From contig NZ_JAQZAJ010000008.1 of the NCBI RefSeq assembly GCF_028737195.1, positions 1-64,000 on the forward strand: a DNA stretch of 64,000 nucleotides. The letters run 5' to 3'. This DNA is from Pseudovibrio exalbescens. GTDB lineage: Bacteria; Pseudomonadota; Alphaproteobacteria; Rhizobiales; Stappiaceae. The translations under genes and the position numbers were made by a program. The notes beneath the pieces were generated by a model. The model ran no database searches and was not told where the DNA came from. It worked only from the letters and a program-made list of their open reading frames with translations. Numbering within the stretch: the first letter of the stretch is position 1; each line of letters begins with the position of its first letter. This document shows, one piece after another, positions 53,610-61,640 of this stretch.

Positions 53610-55787
53610 ATGCAACTCAGAGATTTTTCAAAAGCTCATTTCCTCGTACCATCCTCCCTCGCCATCTCCCTGAGCCTGCTGGCCAGCACGGCACTGGCAG
53701 GCGATGCTCATAAATGGCATCCCCATCTGGAAGTCGGCGGCAAATTCAGCAATAGCCGGAATATTGGCGAGACGACGGTGTTCGTGCCGCTCTTCCAAAA
53801 CGAAACAACGCTGTTGTTTGGTGACGTGAGAGGTCGGTTCGATAACAATAGCTCTGAAGAAATCAACGTCGGTGCAGGCCTGCGAAAACTGTTCAATGGT
53901 CAATTCATCATCGGCGGCTACGGTTTTTACGATCTTCGCAACTCAGAGTATGGGCACCGATTTCAACAAATCACGCTCGGAGCTGAAGTCCTAACTGAGG
54001 CCTTTGAGCTGCGCGGAAATGTGTATCTACCCATTGGCACAACCGAATACAGCAGTGCTGCAGGCGATACGGTTGCCCTTTCCGGATCAAGTATACTGTT
54101 TACAGAGGGGCAGGAACGCGCCCTTCAGGGATTTGATGCCGAAATAGGCGTGAAAGTTCCATGGACCAGTCTTACCGAGGACGGAACCGATGCCCTGCGC
54201 CTTTACGCGGGCGGCTACCATTTTGACGACACCGGCGTTGACGCCATTTCCGGTCCGCGCTTTCGTGCTGAATACACTTTGGCTGACCTTGTAACGCCTG
54301 GCAGCCGCCTCTCGATCAATGCGGAATATCAACACGACAGTCCACGCGGTAGCCAGACATTCTTTGGTGCCAAACTGCGCCTGCCTCTTTACGGAACAGC
54401 CCAACCGGCAGGTACACTCAGCCCGCTTGAGCAGCGCATGACCGATACGATTCAACGAGACGTTGATATCGTTTCAAGCGTTGGTGCTTATGGACGCACA
54501 TCAGTTGGCGTAGATGCCGCAACGGGCCGCGAGCTGTCAGAAGTCAAGGTTGTTGCGGCCAGCGACGAGACCACCTTGCGCGCTGGCATAGAAGGCGCAG
54601 AAACCGGAGACATCATTTTCGTTCAGGGGCCTGCAGGCGGCATCGATTTGACCTCCCCGATTTCACTGCGAACAGGCCAATCCGTCGGATCGGGTTTTAA
54701 TGTCATCCATCCACAAACCCAGCGCACAGCGTCTTTTGGGGGCGCTTTGCAGCTTCATGGTTTGAATGACGATCAAAACATGGTTCACATGGCCAGCGAC
54801 ACCAGCTTGAGCGGTTTTGAAATCACGGGCGGACGACACGCTGTGTTCGCCGACGGCGCAGACAACGTGCATATATCGAACCTGCACATCCATGATATCT
54901 CGGGCTCTGCCATCAACGTGATGAACAGCGATGAGGTTTCCATCTCGCACATTGCCATGCGGGAAGTTGCTTATGACGATGACTCCAAGTTCCAGAACAG
55001 CAACCCCAATGGCAAGGAAAATGGCGTTGGTCTGCGGCTTTACAACGTCACCGATGTGAATGTCGCGCAGGTAGATATGAACCGAGTGGCCATGGGCACA
55101 CTGTTCCACAAGGTCAGAAACGCCAACATAGATGGTCTTTCAATCACTTCCACGCAGAATGAGGGTTTCGTGTTCCACAATGTGCAGAACGCAGTGATTG
55201 AAAATGTCGCCATTGAAACTCTCGGGCAGGATGCGATGGCGTTTGTCGTTTCCGGCAACATCACAGTGCGCAACGCATCCACCAAGCACCTTCCGAACCC
55301 GGAATATGGCTGGTCCAGTGGCATCAACATTACTGATTACACGGGGGACCCGGAAGTTGATGAGGCAACACGCGCGAGCGCCAACAAGAACTACAGTTTT
55401 GAAAACATCAGCATTGATGGCGCCGAAGGTCATGGCTTGTATATTCAAGGCATCGATGACCTTGCGCTCAAAGACGTAACCATTACCAATATCGGGCAGA
55501 ACGGCATGTTCCTGAACATGTGGGAGGGCATGTCCAACGTCTCTTTGGAGAATGTTGTCATTGATGGGACCGGCACGACCGGGATCTATCATGCCATGGG
55601 CCAGATGAAGAATATCAGCGGGGATCTCACGATCAGAAACACCCCCACGCTCTGTCAAACCATGGCCTTTTCGGGAGAAGACTTCCTGACGCAAGAACCA
55701 GGAAACGAACTTCGAGTGAACGGCAAGCTCATCACCCCTGAAATGATGGCGACACGCGAGGCGTTCAATCAGCTTTGTGCGCAGTAA
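53610..55787 (+). CDS. Inverse autotransporter (type Ve) with beta-helix passenger
   Basis: The product is about 725 residues from ATG 53610 (signal MQLRDFSKAHFLVPSSLAIS...ALA); ATG 53589 and an open frame back to 53481 also exist. The beta-barrel is N-terminal (about 30-290), with intimin/invasin-type blocks: HPHLEVGGKFSNSRNIGETT, INVGAGLRKLFNGQFIIGGY, GFYDLRNSEYGHRFQQITLG. The passenger (about 310-700) is not Ig-like but a right-handed parallel beta-helix: repeated 'NAVIENVAIETLG'-type turns and HISNLHIHDISGSAINVM. Such helices often bind or cut polysaccharide. Probably an adhesin or surface polysaccharide-active protein. Confidence 0.85.
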   Translation: MQLRDFSKAHFLVPSSLAISLSLLASTALAGDAHKWHPHLEVGGKFSNSRNIGETTVFVPLFQNETTLLFGDVRGRFDNNSSEEINVGAGLRKLFNGQFIIGGYGFYDLRNSEYGHRFQQITLGAEVLTEAFELRGNVYLPIGTTEYSSAAGDTVALSGSSILFTEGQERALQGFDAEIGVKVPWTSLTEDGTDALRLYAGGYHFDDTGVDAISGPRFRAEYTLADLVTPGSRLSINAEYQHDSPRGSQTFFGAKLRLPLYGTAQPAGTLSPLEQRMTDTIQRDVDIVSSVGAYGRTSVGVDAATGRELSEVKVVAASDETTLRAGIEGAETGDIIFVQGPAGGIDLTSPISLRTGQSVGSGFNVIHPQTQRTASFGGALQLHGLNDDQNMVHMASDTSLSGFEITGGRHAVFADGADNVHISNLHIHDISGSAINVMNSDEVSISHIAMREVAYDDDSKFQNSNPNGKENGVGLRLYNVTDVNVAQVDMNRVAMGTLFHKVRNANIDGLSITSTQNEGFVFHNVQNAVIENVAIETLGQDAMAFVVSGNITVRNASTKHLPNPEYGWSSGINITDYTGDPEVDEATRASANKNYSFENISIDGAEGHGLYIQGIDDLALKDVTITNIGQNGMFLNMWEGMSNVSLENVVIDGTGTTGIYHAMGQMKNISGDLTIRNTPTLCQTMAFSGEDFLTQEPGNELRVNGKLITPEMMATREAFNQLCAQ

Positions 55788-55794
55788 AAACAAT

Positions 55795-55816
55795 GAGCCC
55801 GGGACGGCCCGGGCTC
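55795..55816 (+). terminator. Hairpin after the inverse autotransporter
   Basis: GAGCCCGGG, loop ACGG, CCCGGGCTC: a perfect 9-bp GC stem starting 8 bp after the stop. The following CATCTT is only mildly T-rich. Between 55817 and 56137 nothing else was recognised. Confidence 0.65.
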
Positions 55817-56137
55817 CATCTTGCATTGCCCTTAAGTAAAACCAAAAGAACCATCTCTCATGGTTGGCATGGTCGTTCATTCCGCCGATGTGCTTGACCG
55901 GAACCGCGCTCCCGCCTTGCTTGCCTCCCTGCCGATACTGTCCCCCGTTGTCGCGCCTAGTGGCTGAGGTGACGATCAAGCGTCGAAAACACACGCTGCG
56001 TTCGAGCGGACTGGCCAGGCTGGAGAACGCGCCTTTTCCGCGATCTCTGCTGTATTTGGCACTGAAGCCAGTAACTGGCTGGTGTCTCTGGCTTCCAATC
56101 ACCGTGACATGGAGGCGGCGACTTAGGCCGCGTCCTT

Positions 56138-57373
56138 TCACTCTTTGCCAGTGACAATTGGCAAAGTCGGGAGATGCTTGTCGATGGTCTCGACAACATT
56201 TTTATGCATGGGGAGGTTGGCCTTTTCGCTCTCCCATCGCTCCATGAAGAGCGCGACGGTTTCCTCGGCGGTGTCGAGCACGAGCTTGCGTGGCAGTTTG
56301 GCCTTTGCCGATAGATGCGCCAGCTCGTCCGCTGTGAATCCGGTGAACTCCTTCGTCCGGCTGAACGTCAGCGCAGACTTGTCATTCGCGATATAGGGGA
56401 TCGTGGAGACGAAATCATAGGCTGGAGCGAGGCGCGCGTTGCGGCGATCAGGGTAAATGAGCGACCAGTTTTTCAGGTGCATGTCGCCATTACCGATCAG
56501 GACATTGAACGTCAGGCGGCGGATGAATTCGGCCACATCATCTTGATCGGATTCCGAGGCGATCACCGATACCAGTTTGCGGTAGCTGGCTCTTTTGTAC
56601 TTGTCTTCAGGGTAGACGTTAAAGACCTGCGCGAAATCCTCGATATGGGTGGCGCTGCCATCCTCATTGCGATCGAAGCGTTCGATGACGAAGGCCTGTT
56701 GCCCGATCTTCTCAATAGCGTCCGGCAGGTTGCCGATCGATTGCACATCGATCAGCTCGATTGCTGGCACGTTGATCCCGACCATTCTGGCGAGGCTCAT
56801 CATCGAGAACTCGTTTTCCGGAACGTTGGCAAACTCGCGAGAGGGGAGCTTGACGATCCGGTTGCCGCCGACGCCGCTCGCCGGAATGGTCAGGCCGCCG
56901 CGAGCACTTTGCACTGCCGAAAATTTGAGCTGAACACCCGCCAATGAAAACCGCATGGCGTCTTCGGCTGCTTCCCTTGCCGCTTCGCCTTCCAGGACGT
57001 TGTGCGCTACGTCCGGCCATTGTTCGCCGTCCGCTGGGACGACGGTGATCGCGCCAGGCAGGTCTTGCCCGAGCACCCACAACAGGAAGAACTCGCGGTC
57101 GATATGAATGCCGGCCTTCTCAGCCAGGTATCGGCGCAGATGTCCTTCCGGCAGGAGGTTCGAGAAGAAAGGCATCAGCTTGATCTTGTATGGCCGAAAA
57201 TCCGTGATCAGGTCGCCGAACTCATCCTTGAACTGGAGGCCGAGGGTCGGCCTTTCATGGTTTTCGACATAGGCATCGTTGAGCGCAAAAAGCGTCTTTT
57301 CGGCTCCCACATGGGTGATCGTGCCGATTTCTTCCCCATAGAGGCGCACACTCAAAACGGATACATCAGGCAT
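56138..57373 (-). CDS. hipA: HipA-like kinase toxin, second module
   Basis: The product is 411 residues from ATG 57373, which overlaps the antitoxin stop; the frame extends to 57388. N-terminal subdomain (RLYGEEIGTITH; LPEGHLRRYLAEKAGI) and kinase core are visible: SLAGVQLKFSA (Gly-rich/ATP region), IVKLPSREFANVPENEFSMM, FDRNEDG, catalytic GNGDMHLKNWSL and metal site APAYDFVSTIPY. This matches full-length E. coli-type HipA more closely than the 29799 gene does. It is paired with the HTH gene upstream and its operators. Confidence 0.9.
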   Translation of the reverse strand: MPDVSVLSVRLYGEEIGTITHVGAEKTLFALNDAYVENHERPTLGLQFKDEFGDLITDFRPYKIKLMPFFSNLLPEGHLRRYLAEKAGIHIDREFFLLWVLGQDLPGAITVVPADGEQWPDVAHNVLEGEAAREAAEDAMRFSLAGVQLKFSAVQSARGGLTIPASGVGGNRIVKLPSREFANVPENEFSMMSLARMVGINVPAIELIDVQSIGNLPDAIEKIGQQAFVIERFDRNEDGSATHIEDFAQVFNVYPEDKYKRASYRKLVSVIASESDQDDVAEFIRRLTFNVLIGNGDMHLKNWSLIYPDRRNARLAPAYDFVSTIPYIANDKSALTFSRTKEFTGFTADELAHLSAKAKLPRKLVLDTAEETVALFMERWESEKANLPMHKNVVETIDKHLPTLPIVTGKE

Positions 57374-57962
57374 CGTCATCCTCCTCATCTAATGAGTAGG
57401 CTGGACGGTTGGCATTGCGTTGTTCGCTCGCCGGTTCGAAATGGGCGATCTGGTTGCGGAGCGCCCTCATGCTGTTGGCTGCCTCAAAGATGCCCCTCCA
57501 CTGCTCTGTGCTTCTGGCGCGTTCAATGGTGTGCCGCAGCGAGCGCAGATGGCTCAAATACCGCGTGTCTATCTGGAGACGCTGGAGTGATGCCGCAGCT
57601 TTGCGCAGCTCATCCAGTTCCGGCAAGGTCGGGGCCTCAATCTGAAGGGCGCGGATCGCCTTTTGCAGCTGTTGCATTTCCTTGCCGATTGCAGGCGGTT
57701 GGATCACAGTGCGATCCGTCGTTTGACGTGTGATCGATTTGACCGCAGGCACCGCCTTGCGCGGGACCAAGGCGATCTCCAAATCCAATGCGCTGGCGAG
57801 CGCGACGAGGCTCGACAGGCGCAGATCAACGCTGTTGGACTCGATGCGCGAAATCTGCGCTTGGGGAACGCCAGCCAACCGGCTCAACTCGCGTTGGCTG
57901 AGCTGTTTGGCTTCTCTGGCTTCGCGTAAGCGATCCGCGATCTCTCGGGTTTCATAGCTCAT
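57366..57962 (-). CDS. hipB: HipB-like antitoxin with long C-terminal extension
   Basis: The product is 198 residues. N-terminal XRE helix-turn-helix (REAKQLSQRELSRLAGVPQA, QISRIESNSVDLRLSSLVAL) is followed by an unusual 110-residue helical extension (MQQLQKAIRALQIEAPTLPE...) and an acidic tail (SLDEEDDDA). Typical HipB is under 110 residues. Its stop overlaps the hipA start by 8 nt. Four 20-bp operators begin directly at its start codon, so strong autorepression is expected. Confidence 0.85.
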   Translation of the reverse strand: MSYETREIADRLREAREAKQLSQRELSRLAGVPQAQISRIESNSVDLRLSSLVALASALDLEIALVPRKAVPAVKSITRQTTDRTVIQPPAIGKEMQQLQKAIRALQIEAPTLPELDELRKAAASLQRLQIDTRYLSHLRSLRHTIERARSTEQWRGIFEAANSMRALRNQIAHFEPASEQRNANRPAYSLDEEDDDA

Positions 57963-58086
57963 CGATGTTTATTTCTGCATCGTATCTTAACTTTGATGTT
58001 TTTTACGATATCACAGAACCACTGTTTTCTCAAAGTGATGTTTTAAAAAGCATCAAAGCGAAAATATGATGTCTAATCGTGCATCA
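57963..58086. promoter_or_regulatory. Four phased operators of the second hipBA module
   Basis: Four 20-bp sites of the form TGATG-N10-CATCA: CGATG/CATCG at 57963-57982, TGATG/TATCA at 57994-58013, TGATG/CATCA at 58036-58055 and TGATG/CATCA at 58067-58086. Their starts are 31, 42 and 31 bp apart, about 3, 4 and 3 helical turns, so all lie on one DNA face. E. coli HipB also uses four sites (TATCC-N8-GGATA). The first abuts the hipB start codon. Confidence 0.8.
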
Positions 58087-58190
58087 AATATGCGCTGCAA
58101 GATGTAGGGATTGGGTCATATCACGGGAAGAAAAAGAGTGATTGCCACCTTAAAGCGAATACTCCATCATTTTAGCGTGGAGGGTTCTCA

Positions 58191-58736
58191 ATGAAAAATA
58201 CGAGCTCATTTAAAACAGGGACATCATTCAAGGTGGCAATGCATTGGGTCGCGTTTTTCTAGTTGCTGAACCCAGCCGCCGCCGAAGTGAGAACAGCTCC
58301 GAGCGGTGCCGCGCCATTGTCATTTGAAAGCTTTGAGAAAGAAGCTTCTGCAGTTGGTGATCTTATCAAATGCCCCAAAGAGGGTGTGACAAAAACTCCA
58401 GGATTTCCGGATTTGTGGGGCTGTATCTGGCCCGGTGCTGAAGTTGTCAAAGTGTTCATCAATGAAGACGGCAGTGGCGCCGTCAAGAACGTCAGGGTTA
58501 TGTGGAACGATTGGACACGGGATGTCGGATACGGTGTCCACACAGATGCTGAAATGGCGCGGGCGTGGCTCTCAGCACTCGCCACGCGATATGCTCCTGA
58601 AGCCGTGGAGGACGTCCTCCTTGCATTCAACGGTGCAAGCAACAAGACAATTGAGAGCGATACCTAAAGGCTGGTCTATACCTATGAAAAAGGCCCGGCG
58701 ATCGATGAACGCCTGTTTACGATCTCGGCAAAATGA
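58191..58736 (+). pseudogene. Small exported protein gene with two in-frame stop codons
   Basis: One frame runs from ATG 58191 to TGA 58736: a signal-like start MKNTSSFKTGTSFKVAMHWV, then TAG at 58260-58262 inside the hydrophobic region, LLNPAAAEVRTAP and about 120 coherent residues (SFESFEKEASAVGDLIKCPK; FPDLWGCIWPGAEVVKVFIN; TRDVGYGVHTDAEMARAWLS), TAA at 58665-58667, then RLVYTYEKGPAIDERLFTIS. Protein-like sequence on both sides of each stop in the same frame indicates nonsense mutations. Alternatively, initiation occurs at TTG 58263 and only the tail is lost. No family is recognised. Confidence 0.6.
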
Positions 58737-59040
58737 AATTAAAACCCAATTTCTATGTCCATTGTACTTTCAACAGTGCTGGTGATTTCCTCCCTCTCGC
58801 ACTCATTCCCCATACAAATCAGCGCTTGTTGTCGAGCTTTTGCAAGGCAAGACGACAGTGGCTGGGGCCAGTCATTCTTTTGGTTCGGCTCTTCCGGTGA
58901 TCGAAGGCTGGGTAGAGGATGCGCTGCCCTGCCCGGTCGATTTTTGCGCGGAAGCAGCCGCCCTGGGATTGGTGGCACAAAGGTGTTCGCCCATGATGCG
59001 GGAGTGGGCCAACACATCTTTAAGGCGTACAGCAGGCCGG
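58737..59040. other. Intergenic stretch, nothing recognised
   Basis: About 300 bp between the broken exported protein gene and the SIP gene, which ends here from the other strand. Short frames on both strands lack motifs. No terminator was seen. Confidence 0.35.
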
Positions 59041-60108
59041 TTATCTGGCGTCCAGTTTTTGTCCTTGGCGCCAATAGGTGAAGGCGTATTTGCTGCCCTT
59101 GGAGAGGCCGAAGGTCTGTTTGAATAGCTTTCGAAACGCCAGCGCACTGCGGTATTCACCAGCAAACCAGGCAAAGTCCGGCGCGGCCACCGCGCCGAGT
59201 TGCCGCGCCAGTCCTTCCACCTCGTCTGCAAACGATTTTGGCGGAATTGAATGGATCGCCAGTGCGCTCTTCGGCAGATAGCCCGCCAGTTCAGCAGGGC
59301 TGCCCGCGGCAGCAATGACATGACCAATCACCCGTGGGGGCAAGTCTTCAAGCATACGGTAAAGCGCTGGAAGGGCGGTCTGGTCCCCGATCAACATGAC
59401 ACGGGCCCCTTCGGGAGGCGTTTCACCACCACCCGGGCCTATCAGGCCGATCCGGTCACCCGGCGATGCCGTTTGCGCCCAATCGGACACCGCCCCGCCC
59501 GAATGGCGCACCACATCAATCTCAATCTGTTGGAATTCTGGAATGGTCCGCCGGATCGTATAGTATCGGACGATCAAGGCATCGTCGCCCTTCGGCCATG
59601 TGGTCATGCCGTTTGGCGCAAGGGACGGCCAGACCGGGGCTCGGCCGACGGTTTTCGGCACCATCAGCTTGACATGAATACCGCCCTGACAGAGCTGATC
59701 GAAACGGTCGGTGCATTTCAGCCGAAGACGGACCAGGCCGTCCATCACCTCCGTCCGGCTGACAAATTCGGCAATGAGAAAGTTCTCCGGCCGGGACGCA
59801 AGCGGCACTGAGGCCCCTGCCGCTCCCAACCAGCGCAGTGCCTCAGCCGCAGGCGCATCAAGCGCGGCCAGGTGCCGGACCGCAGCCTCTTTCAGGAGAT
59901 GGAGGTTGCTGCTGGAAACCGCTGTGATCTGAATATCGAGGTTGCGGTTCTGCCAGGCGATATCTATGCGGTTGTCACCCGTATGGATGGTAAAGGCCTG
60001 ATCCGATGTCTGGTCCAAGACCACGTCATGGCCGCGCATATGCGACAGAAGCGCTTCAAACACGCCGCGCGCATTTTCGAGAGGAACCGAAGACGAAGCG
60101 GTAAACAT
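59041..60108 (-). CDS. Siderophore-interacting protein (ferric reductase) with DUF2218 domain
   Basis: The product is 355 residues. The N-terminal 90 residues form a DUF2218 domain (FEALLSHMRGHDVV; IDIAWQNRNLDIQI). The FAD-binding SIP domain follows, with RYYTIRR as the FAD contact, then the NAD(P)H-binding C-terminal part: LIGDQTALPALYRMLEDLPP, WFAGEYRSALAFRKLF, YWRQGQ. Known SIP enzymes reduce ferric siderophores in the cytoplasm to free iron. It is the last gene of a minus-strand uptake set with the receptor and MFS genes. Confidence 0.92.
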   Translation of the reverse strand: MFTASSSVPLENARGVFEALLSHMRGHDVVLDQTSDQAFTIHTGDNRIDIAWQNRNLDIQITAVSSSNLHLLKEAAVRHLAALDAPAAEALRWLGAAGASVPLASRPENFLIAEFVSRTEVMDGLVRLRLKCTDRFDQLCQGGIHVKLMVPKTVGRAPVWPSLAPNGMTTWPKGDDALIVRYYTIRRTIPEFQQIEIDVVRHSGGAVSDWAQTASPGDRIGLIGPGGGETPPEGARVMLIGDQTALPALYRMLEDLPPRVIGHVIAAAGSPAELAGYLPKSALAIHSIPPKSFADEVEGLARQLGAVAAPDFAWFAGEYRSALAFRKLFKQTFGLSKGSKYAFTYWRQGQKLDAR

Positions 60109-60228
60109 CTAAATCACTCTCCAACTAGCGGGGTCTTGCCAAAGACGCGGGAAGGCCGGGACCAGGCACAAGACCGGCTGCAAAACGGCACCAAAAGTCC
60201 GGAGCCCTGCCTCAAAGACCGCGGTCAT
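60109..60228 (-). CDS. Candidate 39-residue coupled small protein
   Basis: ATG 60228 lies inside the end of the MFS gene with AAAGAGG 6 bp upstream, and its TAG is directly followed by the SIP start (TAGATG). The peptide MTAVFEAGLRTFGAVLQPVL...WRVI is moderately hydrophobic. It fills the gap between two genes exactly, overlapping one and touching the other, which suggests translational relay. It may be only a coupling leader. Coding status is unproven. Confidence 0.35.
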   Translation of the reverse strand: MTAVFEAGLRTFGAVLQPVLCLVPAFPRLWQDPASWRVI

Positions 60229-61576
60229 GGTTGCCTCTTTGCGTTTTTGTTGCGGACTGCAAAGCTTCCGGCATTTCGGGGTTGCCCGGCTGGCCAATCG
60301 ACATGGTGAAGACCCTTGCCGTCAGGAGCACCGCCAAGGCAGACAGGGCGGTTGCAATGACAAACAAGAGGTCATACCCGGCAGCATCGGCAATCAGTCC
60401 GGAAAGACTGGACCCGAGCAAATAGACAATCAGCTGGGCACAGGCCAGAATGGTGAAGTCGGTGCCGGGCTGGTTCTTGGAGGCCACAGACATGAACAGC
60501 GAGTACAGGACCACGATTTCCATGTAGCGAATAAAGGTCTGGAACCCGGCGGCCGACATGACCGGAAGATAGCCGTCCACCCAGCCGATTGCATGAAGCG
60601 CGAACAACGCAAAACAGACAGTGCGAAGCGCGCCCAGTGTCAACAGAGCTTTCTCCGTGCCCTGCCACTTGATCAGCGCGATGGCAAGGATCGAGCCAAT
60701 GATGCCCGCGGTGGCTGCAGAGGCTCCGGACAGATAGCCGATCCACGAAAGCGGCAATCCCGCATCCACGAGATACGGCCCTTCCATGGCTTTGACGAGG
60801 CCCTCGCTTGCCCGGAAGACAAGCGCCACGATCAGGATCCGGACGGCCTCCCGCCGCATGAAAAAAGCGCGCAGTGAGGGCCTGTTGGGCAATGCGCGGC
60901 CCCCACAGGGGCTAGCCACCTGCGGCGGCTGCTGTTCTGGTTCCCGCATCCACAAGGTGACTAAAAGCGGAAGCAAACTAATCGCCGCCACAGTCAAAAG
61001 CGTTGCCGTCCAGCCCACCGTCTCGAATAAAACCAAAGACCCAGTTCCGCCGATTACGACGCCAAAGGCCACCGCGCCGCCTTGGCAGGCATTGCCAACG
61101 CCGCGGTTTTGCTCGGAGAGCGTTCGGGTCGCATATCCGTCGGTCGCAATATCCTGGGTCGACATGGCGATGGCGAGGACCGTGCAGATGGCAAACAGGC
61201 CCACAACATTGGTTGGCTCGATGAGCGCCATGCAGGCGATTGCGGTTGCTGTCACCAGCTGCATGGGCACGATCCAGCCCCGGCGATGGCCAATGGGCAG
61301 GAACCGGAAACGGTCGATCAACGGCGCCCAGAGAAACTTCAAAACCAGCGGCAGCATCAAGAGCGATAACAAACCGATCGAACTTCGCGACACCCCATGT
61401 TCGCGCAGGACCGGTGGCAGCGCTGCTGCGATCAAATAGGTCGGAATGCCTTGCGCCAGATAAAGGCCTGACAAGGTTGCGAACAGTTTGATCTGACTGA
61501 GCCCAGAAGGCGCGGCTGCCGGTGCGCTACTCGGTGCAGATGTGTCGCTTGCACAGTTCAGACGGTTTGCGGTCAT
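60212..61576 (-). CDS. MFS transporter, probable siderophore importer (RhtX/FptX-like)
   Basis: The product is 454 residues from ATG 61576, chosen because helix 1 (LFATLSGLYLAQGIPTYLIA) follows about 30 residues later; the frame is open to 61771 but overlaps the receptor gene. It has 12 helices with AmpG/RhtX-type features: LYLAQGIPTYLIAAALPPVL, DRFRFLPIGHRRGWIVPMQL, STQDIATDGYATRTLS. Members move intact ferric siderophores or muropeptides across the inner membrane. The position between a TonB receptor and a ferric reductase favours the siderophore role. Confidence 0.85.
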   Translation of the reverse strand: MTANRLNCASDTSAPSSAPAAAPSGLSQIKLFATLSGLYLAQGIPTYLIAAALPPVLREHGVSRSSIGLLSLLMLPLVLKFLWAPLIDRFRFLPIGHRRGWIVPMQLVTATAIACMALIEPTNVVGLFAICTVLAIAMSTQDIATDGYATRTLSEQNRGVGNACQGGAVAFGVVIGGTGSLVLFETVGWTATLLTVAAISLLPLLVTLWMREPEQQPPQVASPCGGRALPNRPSLRAFFMRREAVRILIVALVFRASEGLVKAMEGPYLVDAGLPLSWIGYLSGASAATAGIIGSILAIALIKWQGTEKALLTLGALRTVCFALFALHAIGWVDGYLPVMSAAGFQTFIRYMEIVVLYSLFMSVASKNQPGTDFTILACAQLIVYLLGSSLSGLIADAAGYDLLFVIATALSALAVLLTARVFTMSIGQPGNPEMPEALQSATKTQRGNHDRGL

Positions 61577-61640
61577 GGATCGGTCCGGAAGGAGCGCGCC
61601 AAAGCACATGAGGTGTGCCTTGGCGGCTGGAATGACAGGA

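Noticed and set aside
55864-56154. 96-codon plus frame between the inverse autotransporter and hipA
   Set aside because: No ribosome site, biased composition and overlap with the hipA end on the other strand.
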